Below are positions 52,001 to 63,900 of a stretch of 64,000 bases of DNA, piece after piece. The stretch is from Lycorma delicatula (taxonomy: Eukaryota; Arthropoda; Insecta; Hemiptera; Fulgoridae), in NCBI RefSeq assembly GCF_047948215.1, contig NC_134455.1:164654575-164718574 (forward strand), read 5' to 3'. The notes below the pieces were generated by a model that saw only the letters and a program-made list of their open reading frames with translations, ran no database searches and was not told the DNA's origin. Numbering within the stretch: the stretch's first letter is position 1; each line of letters starts with the position of its first letter. Position numbers and translations under genes: made by a program.

Positions 52001-52268
52001 ATTCTCCGCACGAAATTTTGTACTTGGTGCTCTGTAAGCCGCATAGGAATTTCTCTTGCCCTGGTTCTTGCATAAATCTGTAACCTCCAATATCACCGTA
52101 AGATGGTCACTAGCTGTTTCACTCTCAAGCACCCTCCATTTACAATTATCGTGTCTCCATCTTCCGTCCATTATGCCAAGATCCAATATAGAACTATGTG
52201 GCCTCACTCGATATGTTGGAGATTGATCATTCAAACAGTAATAACCTGTTAGCTCCAGAAATTCCATT
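49100..52268 (-). mobile_element. R1-clade LINE (endonuclease C-part, RT, 3' region), minus strand, inactive
   Basis: Read from 52267 downward. The endonuclease C-terminal part has SSILDLGIMDGRW and ASDHLTVILEV (51911-52267). After a linker comes RT domain 1 with NNRSPGPDGIPTPVIKELM and FPTCWKEARTVFIPKS (51209-51808). GGTPQGCVLGPLLWVIAFDG follows (about 50880-50947). The catalytic block reads A*ADDLAVM, where the Tyr codon is now TAA (50841-50843). Wording and order are R1-like. Below about 50600 the sequence is GC-rich with runs such as GGGTACCCAGTGTCCC, probably the C-terminus and 3' UTR. The 5' edge meets another LINE at 52268, so the copy is 5'-truncated there or inserted. Confidence 0.82.
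51209..51808 (-). pseudogene. RT N-terminal part of the R1-clade LINE
   Basis: 199-codon open piece, the longest intact LINE frame in the window. It starts in a basic linker (MDLRKRRVNQAARNLLNSEI) and ends KTVESAIANRIMEELRTKQG. It covers the finger domain of RT, with GPDGIP and the FIPK-containing motif. The next codons toward the palm contain stops. It is not a host gene. Confidence 0.82.
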
Positions 52269-52269
52269 A

Positions 52270-54720
52270 GGATCTCTCCTCTTTATCTTTTTAGCATCTT
52301 TATCTTTTCACCTTGCATTGTTACTCCGGATCTAAATTGTTCTTTAACATCATCAACTGCTAGTTATATGTAAAGATTAAAAAGTAACAGGGATAGGAAA
52401 CAACCTTGTGGACTTCCATTTTTATCACTGATTCTTTTTTATGTTCTTCAATTATGACTCTTGCAGTTAGGTTCTTGTAAATGTTAACAATTGTTCTTCT
52501 ATTTTTTTAAATGCTGAACATTTTATTCCAGTCTACGTTATCAAATGCTTTTTCTAATTCTATAAATGTTATGTATGTTGGTTTGTTTTTCTTTAATCTT
52601 CTTTTTACTATTAATCTTAGCACTAAAATTGATTCCCTTGTCCCTATACATTTCCTGAAACCATTAGGTCTTCTCCTAACACTTCTTCCACTTTCCGCTC
52701 AATTCTTCTGTACAGACTTCTAGTTAAGATTTTTGATGCATGACTAGTTAAGCTAATTGTTCTCTGTATTCTTCACATTTATCTGCTCCTGCTTTCTTTG
52801 GTATCATGACAATGACAGTCTTTTTGAAGTCTGATGGAATTTTTTTTCATAAATATTTCACACCAGTTTGTACAATCTATCTATTGCTTCCCCAACTACA
52901 CTGCACAATAATTCTGCAGATATTATGTCTATTTCAGGAGCCTTTCTACCATTCTTAAATTCAGAACTCAGTATTGTTTCTCCCCTTTCATCCTCTTTGA
53001 CTTCCTCTTCTTCCTCTATAACACCATTTTCTAATTCATTTCCTCTGTATAACTCTTCAATATATTCCATCCATCTATCGACCTTTCCTTTCATATTATA
53101 ATTCGGTGTACCATGTTTGTAACACATTATTACATTTTAATTTATGTGCCACAAAATTCTCCTTAACTTTCCTATATGCTCCATCTATTCTACCAATGAT
53201 CATTTCTCTTTCCACTTATGAACAGTTTTCTTTAATCAACTCTTCTTTTGCTAATTTCCACTTCCTATTTATAGTATATCTAAATTTTTGATACGTTCTT
53301 TTACTTTCTTCATCATTAGCATTCTTATATTTTCTACGTTCATCCATCAGCTCCAATATATCCTCTGATATCCAATTTTTTCTACCAGTTCTTTTTGTTC
53401 TGCCTAAGTTGACTTCTGCTGATTTAAGAATTTCCTTTTTAACAGTCTTCCAATCTTCTTCTATATTTTCTATCTTATCGTTTTTACTCAAACCTCTTGT
53501 GATGTCCTTCTCAAAAATCTTCTTTACCTCCTCTTCCTCAAGCTTCTCTAATAAATTCCACTGATTCATCTGACACCTTTTCTTTAGGTTTTTAAACCCC
53601 AATCTACATTTTATTATCACTAAATTATGGTCTCTATCAATGTCTCCTCCAGGGTAAGTTTGCAGTCGACGAGTTGATTTCTAAATCTGTGCTTAACCAT
53701 GATATAATCTATCTGATACCTTGCAGTATCACCCGACTGTTTCCATGTGTAAATTCTGTTGTGATTTTTAAACGGGGTGTTGGCAATTACTAAATTATAC
53801 TTTGTGCAAAACTCAAAATTAAGTCTGTCCCCTCTTTCATTTCTTTTTTCCAGCCCGTACTCACCCATAATATTTCTTTCCTTGCCTTTTCCGATGCTTG
53901 CATTCCAATCTCCAACTATTATTAAATTATCCCCTTTTATGTGTTTAATTACTTCATCAGTTTCTTCATATACATACACTACCTCATCACCATCAGGGCA
54001 CTTGTAGGGATATAGAGCTTAACAATCGTTGTCGGCTTAGGCTTTGATTTTAACCTTATTACAATAATTGTATCGCTATGCATTTTGAAATACTCTACTC
54101 TCTTCTCTATCTTCTTGTTCATTACAAAACCTGCCCTTTATTTGATGCTGAGTTAATTAATCTAAAATCATCTGACCTAAAGTCGTTTTCCTCTTCCCAC
54201 CGAACCTCGCTAATTCCTACTAATCTACATTTAATCTATCCATTTCCCTCTTTAAATTTTCTAACCTACCAACCTTTTTTAGACTTCTAACATTCCATGC
54301 TCTGACTTGTAGAATGTTATTTTTTAATTTTCTGGTGACCCCTTCCTTAGTATTTCCCACCCGAAGATCCGAACGGGAGACTAGTTTACCTCCCGAATAT
54401 TTTACCAAGGAAGGTGTCTCTATGTCTGCTACATGAAAATGCAGAGATCTACATTTTATTGGAAAAAAACAGTCGTAGTTTTCCATTGCTTTCAGCTGCA
54501 CAGTATTCAGAAGATTGAATGATGTTGATATGGTCGTTTAAGTCCTCCTAACCTACCCAACAACTACTGAAATAGCTGCCGCCCTCTTTCAGGAATCATT
54601 TCTTATTCTGACTCTTAACAGATACTCTCCGATATGGTTGCACCTTCGATCCAGTTACCTTGTATCACTGAGCACTCAAGCTCCTCACCATCAGCAAGGT
54701 CTCATGACTCATAGAGGGAG
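52270..54720 (-). mobile_element. LINE copy 2: endonuclease to RT domain 1, minus strand, same family as 11560-13560
   Basis: From the 5' side: an N-terminal leader MQLKAMENYDCFFPIKCRSL. The endonuclease start is LQVRAWNVRSLKKVGRLENL (54220-54501). VGISEVRW-like residues follow, then IIVGDWNASIGKGKER and YTWKQSGDTARYQIDYIMV (53620-53979). A linker ELMDERRKYKNANDEESKRT (53216-53620) leads to RT domain 1 SAELLCSVVGEAIDRLY (52858-53127). The stretch 52290-53560 parallels 12290-13560 closely at the nucleotide level. The RT catalytic block and the 3' end are missing, because the copy stops at the R1-clade element. It starts beside an AT repeat at about 54739. Confidence 0.85.
53620..53979 (-). pseudogene. 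Endonuclease domain fragment of LINE copy 2
   Basis: 119 codons. GDNLIIVGDWNASIG holds the conserved Gly-Asp-[WF]-Asn motif of the apurinic-type endonuclease that nicks the target DNA. RYQIDYIMV is the later Asp-containing beta strand. Stops upstream break the domain. Confidence 0.82.
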
Positions 54721-55900
54721 GAAAATGTAATAATAATTATATATATATATATATATATGTGTGTATTATTTTTTTTATTTTTTTATTTTATGTAGACATC
54801 ATGCCATTTGTTTGTAACAACGACGAACCATGTATTTTTTTTTAATGAATACTAGACACTAAAAGAAACCAAAACTGACTAAAGGAAGTATAACAAAATT
54901 GATAGTTTATTTAATAGATACTGTGGAAGTGATTAAAGCTAAAGTTGAAAAAACAAAAATATATTAAAAAATTATATTAATTTTTGGAATGAAAAAATTA
55001 ATCGTTTTATACATCAGGTATGATGAACTTTTTTACGTTGAAAATTACAAATCCAACGACGATCTTTGACATATAAACAGTATCACAGTTACGAAAACGA
55101 GATCATAAATAAATATAGGATCGGACCGCCGACCGTAAATCAAATGCGTTTAATTCGGGTGAAATCTTTTGCAAGTCTGAGAACCTAAAATTATTTTCCT
55201 GGATTGTGCAATTGTAAATGTATATCTAAAAGATGTAGGTTTATAGTAAATACTACCTCGTTCTTATTTTTATAGCTATCCAATAAAAGGAATCACTATA
55301 GGTTTATCCCTAACCGATTAATAGCCAATGGTGCGTAAACGAGACTTTTCGTAAACCTTTTTTTTTTTTAATTTCTACAAGATTTTTCACACTTTGTACA
55401 ATTTTCCTTTATTTTTTTAGGTGTTGTAATCACAAAAAAGTATATATATGGTTGTAGGTTTTTAATTAGCGAGTTTATTTATACATTAGCTTACTGTATT
55501 TTACGAGATCATGCAACCCCTTCCGTGTAAAGTATATAATGATCGTCGCGATATGCTTGTTAAAAATATTATTTTTATTTTATTTTTTTATTTAAGTATT
55601 GCTTTTATTCATTAATACATGAAAATTATTCATTTTGAAAACTGGTATGAATACTGGTTGTTAAAATTAATAGTGCGATTATGCACCTCTGACTTATGGA
55701 GTGATGAATCACACGCTAGGCGTGCAACTCGTTATTCTTACATTACAAATAGTAACTTCGCAATACCGTGTTGTACTATTTTTATGTTTGAATCGTTAAA
55801 TTTTTGTTTTGTCCATCATTTTACTATTTTTATAAACGTCATTATTTTACAAAATTTTCAGTTTTTACGTTTGTCAACAAACGGAATTTACAATTAGATG
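54720..55900. other. AT-rich stretch without recognised genes
   Basis: An AT/GT repeat at 54739-54766, then AT-rich sequence with moderate CpG content near 55060-55150. No coding signal. Confidence 0.5.
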
Positions 55901-55909
55901 TTTTTTTTT

Positions 55910-56295
55910 TATCATAATTTATCTATTGATGAAGAAATGATCCTTATTTTGGTTTCATTCAGCAAAAATGTTTATCAAGGGAAAACCAATTACATCTGGA
56001 TTTAAGTGTTGGTGTTTGTATAGTTCAGATGGGTATTTGTATAAATTTATTCCACAAGGAGGTGCAAACAAAGAAAAATCTGAATATGGTCTTTGGACAC
56101 AAGTAGTACTAGTTTTATTAATGTTATATCCAATCCTAATGGGCATAGAATTTTTTCTGACAATTTCTTTTCTACATATAATCTGTTTATTTACTGCTAA
56201 AGAGTGAAGATATAAAAATACCACGAAGCGTTGCTGAGAATGAAGAAAATGTAACGGTAATTTTCCTTCACCACCAATGGCAATCAAAAGTCGTG
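55910..56295 (+). mobile_element. piggyBac transposase fragment, + strand
   Basis: The frame LSIDEEMILILVSF (about 55920-55961) continues, after a shift, into MFIKGKPITSGFKCWCLYSS then DGYLYKFIPQGGANKEKSEYGL (55968-56207). These match the PGBD catalytic region around the first Asp (S-I-D-E-x-M) and the KGKP...GFK segment. No terminal repeats were seen. It is cut at about 56296 by a block that may be a solo LTR. Confidence 0.75.
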
Positions 56296-57256
56296 TTGGG
56301 TAAAGTTAAAAAAAAACACACAGCTAGTATTTGCCAAAAGAAATTGGACTTTATTGAAACCAAATGAATTTATGTTATAATTATCATAACTTAATACTAC
56401 TTAATATATCAGCTGAATTAACAAATGGATAATGCTGTTAAATACAAAAATACGTGAATAATCCTTTATAAATACACAGTGTAACAGAGTCGAAAATAAG
56501 AGAGTTGTTTACAATAATTTCAGTATAGAAGGCGTTAGATCACAATATAAACACATTAAAATCAATAATACTATATGAATATATCGCACATGAGTTTTAT
56601 AAGTCTGAAGTAGTGTTGAGATTAAAAGTAGATTTGATGAGAACGATAGTTGCATTTAATAACCCATAAAATGGGCTACACATGAACGAGAATAACATAA
56701 ACGTTTAATATGAATAATGATGAATAATTTGCACTTGCCTGTATCACACACAAATATTAGCCAGAGATGAACTCGTAAAAGCAAGTACAGATGAATACCT
56801 ATGTAATCCTGGGCGTAGTCCGCACGGTGTATCAGGAATACAGAGGTGTGATGTGGTTTGGTGGTAGAATGATGCGTAGAATCTCAGATGTGTAGTGATG
56901 AGTTTGAGATTCTGCTTGAATGAGAATGTTACCACAAAGTTTGCAGGAGAGTATGGCCCTAGGCGACTGCACTGGTGAGATGTTGGATTTACTCTGCCAA
57001 AAAGATGGCGAAAGAAAACGGGGGTAACCAGATCCAGGTAGTGGACAGGAGAGAGTGTGTGTAAAAGACAAGAGATGTGTGCATGTATTAGTAAGGGGAC
57101 GAAAGAATAACGGGTGTATGAAAAGGGTAAACAAAAATAACTCGATAGAAGAATGGACGCGGTCGCTAAGTATGACGGAGGGAGGGGCGAACACAAGACC
57201 AAATAATAGAAACAGATTTGACAGACACAAAAATTCGAAACAAAGCGAAGTTTAAC
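56296..57256 (-). mobile_element. Possible solo LTR or transcribed UTR-like repeat, minus strand
   Basis: The block starts TGTTGGGTAAAG and ends AAGTTTAACA, so both strands begin TGTT and end AACA, as LTR ends can. On the minus strand a CAATAAAG signal lies about 50 bp before the end near 56350, and a purine-rich GGGTGGG precedes the block at about 57280. No matching target duplication and no PBS or pol genes were found. The long open frames on this strand (56744-57274, 56832-57230) show no protein family. Confidence 0.3.
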
Positions 57257-57779
57257 ATTCCAGTAATAATACAACGGGACCCACCCTAGCTTGGAATTCG
57301 TAGAAAATAACGGAAACTTTATGCCAGAATGGCGTAAACAAGTCGTTCGTCAAAAAATAGATTGCCAGATGTTCATTAAGATCAAATAGAGCAAACGTTA
57401 TTTCAGAGCATGTGAAAAAGTTAGACGAAGATATAAGTTATGCCAAAACCATACAATTTTTTTTGTGTATTAAATGTAAATTGCATCTGCATTCAACATT
57501 TTTTCAAGAATTTCATTTGCAACAAAGAAAATAAATAATTCTTTTTTTTTTTAATATTAAATTAAAATATTTTATTTGTAACCGTATTACTTTCAGTTTA
57601 TTAAATTTTAAAACAAATTGTTCATTTGTCTTCTTATTTTATTCTTCAGAAAATGAGATTTTTTGCATGCTTTTACCAAAGGTGCATAAACGAATTATTT
57701 TATTCCTGAGCGAGAACTGATTTTTTTTGTTGATATGAAAATATTTCTAGCTTTATGTACTTAATAATAAATGAAATAA

Positions 57780-58572
57780 ATGGTTTATTTACAAAATATT
57801 GCGTATGTTTATGTCCGACAATTGGGTTTTAAACCAGCAAGATGTATAGACAGTACCCAGAGGTAGATTTTTGCTCATATAAGGCAGACTTGTAGGTGAA
57901 AATAATAAAAAATCGATATCGGTCGTATTGGTCAATAATGCAGGTGATTTTCTGTTTGATAAAATCAACTCAAGATACCAGTTAAACGGATAAGAGACCA
58001 TTCGTGAAAATATACAGGTGTGGCAACATAAATTAAAAATGCTTCGATGAGTGTCATGCAAAACCAGTAGAAAATGCCGGTTTTATTACCTGTAATAATT
58101 ATTTTTTATATAGACGTTGGTGGCAGTTTTAGCTTGTATATCACATTGGAAATGCTTACGGAATTCGCTGAAAATTAAAAATCGGTTATTGTGAAAAAAC
58201 TAGGCGAACTGATATTGAAAAGGAACGGAATGACGATATTAACGAAGTACTGTAGGGACTAATATCGCTGATCGTAAGGTCACATTCATTATAAATAAAA
58301 TTATGTAAGATGTGCCCCATTTAAAACCGCCAGTTAGATATGATATAGAATTATTGAGATTAATAAAGAAATGTTTATAATATTCAGAACTGGGAAAACT
58401 CCGAAGAATCCGGGTTTACAGCAGACGAGCATTATCGCAATCGGATAAGCCGCATTATGTTATCGGTTTTCAAACGAATAAAAAGAATAAAGCCGTCAAA
58501 AATATGTCGCAATTTGATTGTTGTAAACTAAGAAATTATAAAGATGTTATAAATTCTAACGAGTATTCATAA
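57780..58572 (+). pseudogene. Decayed copy of a multi-copy insect gene family, possibly virus- or Polinton-like structural protein
   Basis: Short + strand pieces occur in order: FLFDKINSRYQLNG (about 57953-57995), KVTFIINKIM (about 58276-58305), and an open frame 58381-58572 whose second half reads HYVIGFQTNKKNKAVKN then MSQFDCCKLRN. I recognise this spacing from a family annotated as uncharacterised in many insect genomes, and I associate it with virus-like or Polinton capsid-type proteins. That association is memory, not a search. Frameshifts and stops throughout mean no product. Confidence 0.35.
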
Positions 58573-58961
58573 AAAAATTAAAATGGCGATCAAATAAAAA
58601 CGTACAGGATATTTATAAATTTTCAGAGGCTTTATTTACAACACAATGAATCCGTGTGTAGTTCAGCAAATTTAAAAAAAAAATACTCACTACACATAGA
58701 GGATAGCTCGATAAAACGATTCGGTTAAAATGGATGTAGCGGATTTGAAAAATGAAATTGAAGTTTATAAAAATTAAAAAAATAATATGACCGCTTAGTC
58801 TGTTGATCACTGGTATTCTTGCGGCGTATGCTTTATTAACTGGTAAAATGAGAATGAATGCGAGTTAATTAATTGTACATTATTATTTAATCTGTATTAA
58901 CGTGCTGCTAAGATAATTTTTGTAGTTGAAGACTCCCAAATTGGTGGCGTGTTGCCAATAC

Positions 58962-58965
<4 letters not shown>

Positions 58966-58992
<27 letters not shown>

Positions 58993-58993
58993 T
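58966..58993. repeat. Short (AT)n microsatellite
   Basis: Uninterrupted AT run of about 28 bp. Confidence 0.95.
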
Positions 58994-59024
58994 TTCTTTT
59001 TTCTAGTCGGAGAACCCCTTGGCG

Positions 59025-59047
59025 TACTTACTGTAATACAGTAAGTA
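59025..59047. repeat. Perfect 23 bp palindrome (11 bp arms, 1 nt centre)
   Basis: TACTTACTGTA and TACAGTAAGTA flank a single A. It lies in a GC-richer patch (59000-59270) of unknown origin. Confidence 0.9.
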
Positions 59048-59496
59048 AAAGGCTGCACCTCGTATTTGATTTACATGTGAAGATCAAGATCAAAAGTTAT
59101 AAAGGTCAATGACCTCAAAAAACAAAGATCATGGTTGCACTAGAATTGCCATTCTATATCTACTTCGAAAGTACCAAGGCCGCCCTTACAGATGTTTGGA
59201 AACGGTATGAGTCCCTTTATGGAGACGGTTTGAAAATTTATGGCGTATGAATAGGAAGATTCGCATTTTACACTCACTTACATTACTGCGTAGTTAAATT
59301 TCTTTTATCATTTTATTAGCTATTTTATAACTGTTATTATTTTTTTTTAAATTGTTTAATTTTTACTTATTATTGTTTCTCTTTTAATTATGTTATTTAC
59401 GTTTTAATATGTGTATATTTTCAAGGGATTTTAACATAGGTTTTTACACCTAGAAAAAAACAGCTCAGCTGTGAAAGAAGTTGTTCAGTGTTTAGA

Positions 59497-59523
59497 GGTA
59501 TTATGGGCAGATCCCATAATACC
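59497..59523. repeat. Perfect 11 bp hairpin, 5 nt loop
   Basis: GGTATTATGGG and CCCATAATACC flank CAGAT, about 140 bp upstream of the LINE fragment at 59660. Confidence 0.9.
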
Positions 59524-59659
59524 ATAATACATTGGACTGGCACCGTACAACTATATGGAATAACGTACCACCCCAATATCTGCATTAAATATCATAAACA
59601 TTATTGACAATAAATTGTCAGTAAATGTTTTAAAATTCATCCAATATTTAATATTAAAA

Positions 59660-60960
59660 GAAATAAAATATTCCTATATATGGCATACATCTACTATCAG
59701 AAGGCCTTTGATATTGTGCCTCATTCTTGGCTTCTGGAAGTAATGAATTTAAATAAGCTTGACACTCAAATATTAGAATGCTTAGAGTATCTAATGGGGA
59801 AGTGGATGACAACCATTAGCCTACATAAGCAAAGCCAGACTCCAGTCATACCACAAAAGATTAATATAAGAAGGGAGCTATTCCAGGGAGATGCCATTAG
59901 CCCCATATGGTTCTGCCTCGTGATGAACTCCTTGTCTAGTATGCTAAACAGTAAGAATGAAGGTTTTTCACTAGATTCACAGACTAATGTCACGGTTTCC
60001 TACCTGATGTGTATGGACGACGAAAGAAAGACCTAAGTAGAAAGGATTGGATACATTATTAAATACATCACAGAATTCAGCCGTGATGTTAAAATGTCAT
60101 TTGGATTTGACAAGTGCAGGACAAATGGAATGGTTAGAGGAAAATGGGAATATCATGAAGGGTTTGAAGTTGCAGCAGAAGGAGGCCACCGCATAGAGGG
60201 AATGGAACAAGGCGAATTTTATAAATACCTAGATTACCAACAGGCTACTGGAATACAGCAATTCAAGATGAAGGAAGAAATTACAAATAAGTTTCAGACC
60301 AGAGTAAACAGAGTCCTGAACCCTCAGCTCCATGCCCTAAATAAGATCAAAACACTGAATACTTACGCCGTTACTATGACATTGTACAGTTTGGGAATTT
60401 TAGCTTGGACTGAGTCTGAACTGTATGCTTTGAATCGAATGGTTGGGATCACTTGCACACAATTCAGGGTACACCATCCTAGAAGCTCTGTTGAGAAATT
60501 CTACCTTTCGCGGAAAATGGGAGGCCGCGGGAACGTGGATGTTAAAAACTTGTGCTATATTCAGATTGGCAAGCTGAGAGATTTCTTCTACAAAAGAGCA
60601 GAGGATAGTCGCCTGCATCAAGTTATTATGAGAGCAGATTACGCTTTGACACCACTAAACTTGAAAAATACATAGTATGACTCATGTATAAAAATAGTTC
60701 CCGAGAATACCAGAATCGAAGTCTGGGAAAACAAGAGCGCCATGGACGGTTCCCAGCTAACTTGAAAAACGGAGACATAGACCAAAGAGCATGTTACATG
60801 TGGCTGAATAGAGGCGGTATTTTTTGGAGACGGAGGGATTCATGCTGGCGATTCAAGACCAGGTAGTTCCCACAAGGAGCTACAGGAAACACATCTTAAA
60901 AGATACTGAACTGACTACAGACAAATGCAGATGTGCGGGCGGTTCGTGGAAAATGTAGAC
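59660..60960 (+). mobile_element. R2/R4-like LINE fragment (RT palm to C-terminus), + strand, inactive
   Basis: YYQKAFDIVPHSWLLEVMNL opens the RT region (59680-60036). INIRRELFQGDAISPIWFCL follows, then the catalytic block YLMCMDDERKT, where the usual aromatic residue before MDD is Cys. After one stop it continues as the 60094-60675 frame: MSFGFDKCRTNGMVRG, YKYLDYQQATGIQQFK, NTYAVTMTLYSLGILAW and KMGGRGNVDVKNLCYIQIGK. This thumb and C-terminal layout with a GGRG motif is typical of R2/R4-type elements. A Cys-rich end (DKCRCAGGSWKM) is at about 60924-60958, where the copy is truncated. Confidence 0.8.
60094..60675 (+). pseudogene. RT thumb and C-terminal part of the R2/R4-like LINE
   Basis: 193 codons open from ATG (60094) to TAG, in the same frame as the motifs upstream of the stop at 60036. 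It contains KYLDYQQATGIQQFKMKEEI and HHPRSSVEKFYLSRKMGGRG. It lacks the catalytic aspartates, which are in the upstream piece, so alone it has no RT activity. Confidence 0.8.
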
Positions 60961-60964
60961 GATG

Positions 60965-63900
60965 TAAACTTATTACGATAACGTTTTAGTTTAGTTACTA
61001 TTCTTTAATGAGTTATTTAACCATCTAAAAAATCTTCTAACAATTTATTTAAATTAAGATAAAATTCTGTGAAGTCCTTAGAAAAAGTATTACTTTATGG
61101 ATAAGTTTTTTAATAGTACAAAACAAATTAAATTAGACCAAAATTTTCTGCCTACTCGTTTAACGTGAAGTAAAATACACACACATTTATTTATCAATTA
61201 TTTTAAAATTACTGGTCTATTTTTTAACGATTTTATCAGTTTTATCTTCGCATAGTTACATCCCTATGAACTCATATAAATATTTTTATTTTTAGTATTA
61301 AAGTGGGCTTCAGTCGCTTATTGTTTTTATTCGTAGCTTTTATATCGTAGATTAAAATTTTTCATGGTTTCCCTTAATCTTGCCAAACAAATGAATGCTG
61401 AACCGGTTTCTTTTTGTTTTACGTGGAATATCACACCTACCATTTCTGGTTGACTTTTTAATGAATTATTATATTCTAATGTGACTAAGTAATTTATTTT
61501 ATTTACTGTAATTCATTACCACTATAGAAAATTTTAATTTAGCCATATGCAATAACAATGTGATAAATTTTATGAGGCTAAATTACTTAAATGTTTAAAA
61601 ATAATTATTTTATCTTGTTTATCTGTAAAGTATTGTAAATATTGCTAAACTTTCAATGAGAAGAATATTAATTTATGTAGGACTACGTAAGAGGTTGTTT
61701 GGATTTATCATGAATAGAAATCGTAACCTATTGTGATAAATATTCATGTCATAATTATCATTATACTTTTAAAACAATAACAACTTAATTGTTTCAGTAT
61801 CTTTAAAAAAAACGTAATTGAACAAACAATTGCACTGTGTTTTTAAGGAATAAAATTACTTTCTCTTCGTGTAAAATGGTATTAATTAATTTTAGTAGAC
61901 CTAGTACATCAAGCTGAATTCTTGATGTTAACTTCGAGCAAGGGAAAAACAACAAACAATGAGCATAACGGAACAACCGGTTTTGGGACCTGATTTAAAG
62001 GCTAAATTATCATCAATAAAACAACGATGAAGGTTAAAACATTCGGTGAATGAGATCGTATCAAGTCTATAGTAGATCTACCCACATATAACTTTTTGTT
62101 TTAAATCCCTGAACTTCAATACCTTGAATTAATAATTCTATGACCAAGGTTTTGTTGTGTTTTTCCTTTTTATTCAATTTATTTATTTAATGTTGACGTT
62201 TAATTTATTTTTTGTTGTGATTAATCTAGTCCATCACTTTTAATTACTTGTCTAATTTTATAATTAATTGTTTATAAGAGCTTTCCATAAATATTTATTT
62301 TGCAAAATCCAAAGTTTCTGAACACTTAAACGACAACTTACTGTCAACTTACATCAATTGATAAGGTGGTCCAGTGCACATCACATTAAAAAGAAAAAAA
62401 AATTAAATTTAATGAAATAATTTCTATTCTTTGAAAAATTTAATGGATGAATCAATTTACAATATTAATCTTTTTATAAGGACTGAAAACTACTAGGTTT
62501 CATCCATGAACAGTTTTTTCCATAATGTAGTAGTACTTTTACAAAGATGTACGATTTTTTAGACGCACAATAGTTTATAAGTTTTACAGCTATAAAGTAG
62601 AAGATATATGAATTTCATACATGAGAGCCTGTGTACTTGGAGGATAATAAATGGGCAAAATTCAGAATGGTTTTTTTAGAATTTGATTCTTGTACCTGAA
62701 ACAGTATTGTTTTCATCGTTCTAGTTATTCATCACAGTAGAATAAATTATTTTCTGAAAATACACAACGAAAAATTATGAAATTTCATATAAAATAAATA
62801 TGTGATTGAGGCATAGAAGAATATAAAATTTTTCAAAAACGATTAGGAAGTTATTGTGCTAAAAAGAGACAATTTTTAAAAAAAGATTCTAGTAATGTAG
62901 ATATAATCTTTGAATCTTAGATTGCGCCACAATTTTTATGCTTTTACTGTTTAAAAACCTGACATGAAACGATGTATTTTTGTACTTGGACAAAAATCAA
63001 TATCATATCATTCTCTAATAAAAAAAAATATCCAAATCATTTGAGTTTAGAGTCTCAGGATTAAAAAAAATACCGAAAGAATGTATTGTTATGGTAGCGT
63101 AATAGTCTTATTATACGCATTAAACATAGTAGAAACAACATTTTGAAAACATATAATTTAACAGACTGTACGATTTACAACCTGAGGTCGGTAGTTGTGT
63201 TACAGATTTGCTTTAGAGAAAATTGAAAAAAGTTTATTTTGTTTTTTTTGAAAGGTCTGTTTTAAAACAAAGTCAAAATAAATGTCACCATAAATATATT
63301 CAGACCGTTAGATTAGAATATCCCTTCTGTTTTCGAAAAAGATGTTGTTATTTACTAACTCTTGTTCTGGTAGACTTAAATCGGAGAAATAACCTGAAAG
63401 AGGTATTCAGCAATCAAATTAATGGGAGTTTTTAATACTAGACTAGATTCAAATACGAACTTCGTAATAATTATAAAAATGTAATATTCTTTAATATATT
63501 GTTTTTGATCGGTAGCTGCTGTTTGCCCAACAACGCAGAGGAGAATAATGTGTTTAGTTGGAATGTTGGTTAGAATTCCTTTATCTCCAAAATTCCTGCA
63601 TCCATTTTCTTGAAATAGACATCAAACGATTTAATGAGACTGCTTGAGTCATTACCTGTACTACATAAAACTGAAAAAAAAGCAAAATAATCGAATATAC
63701 GTTTTTCCAAAAGAAAAATTAATTCTTTGAAACTTATAAAACAAAAAGAGTTTAGAGTTTTTAAATGTTTATAATCCAGGTTATTAAAAAATACCATGTA
63801 TAAAAAATTAAGAAATAATAAAATATACCTATAAAATATCGAATAACGATATTTTAAATTTCTGGTTCCTATCGAAGTGGGTTATCCAGACCGGAAGTTG

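Noticed and set aside
56744..57274. 176-codon minus-strand open frame as a gene
   Set aside because: No domain, overlapping frames open on both strands, and the block has LTR-like features.
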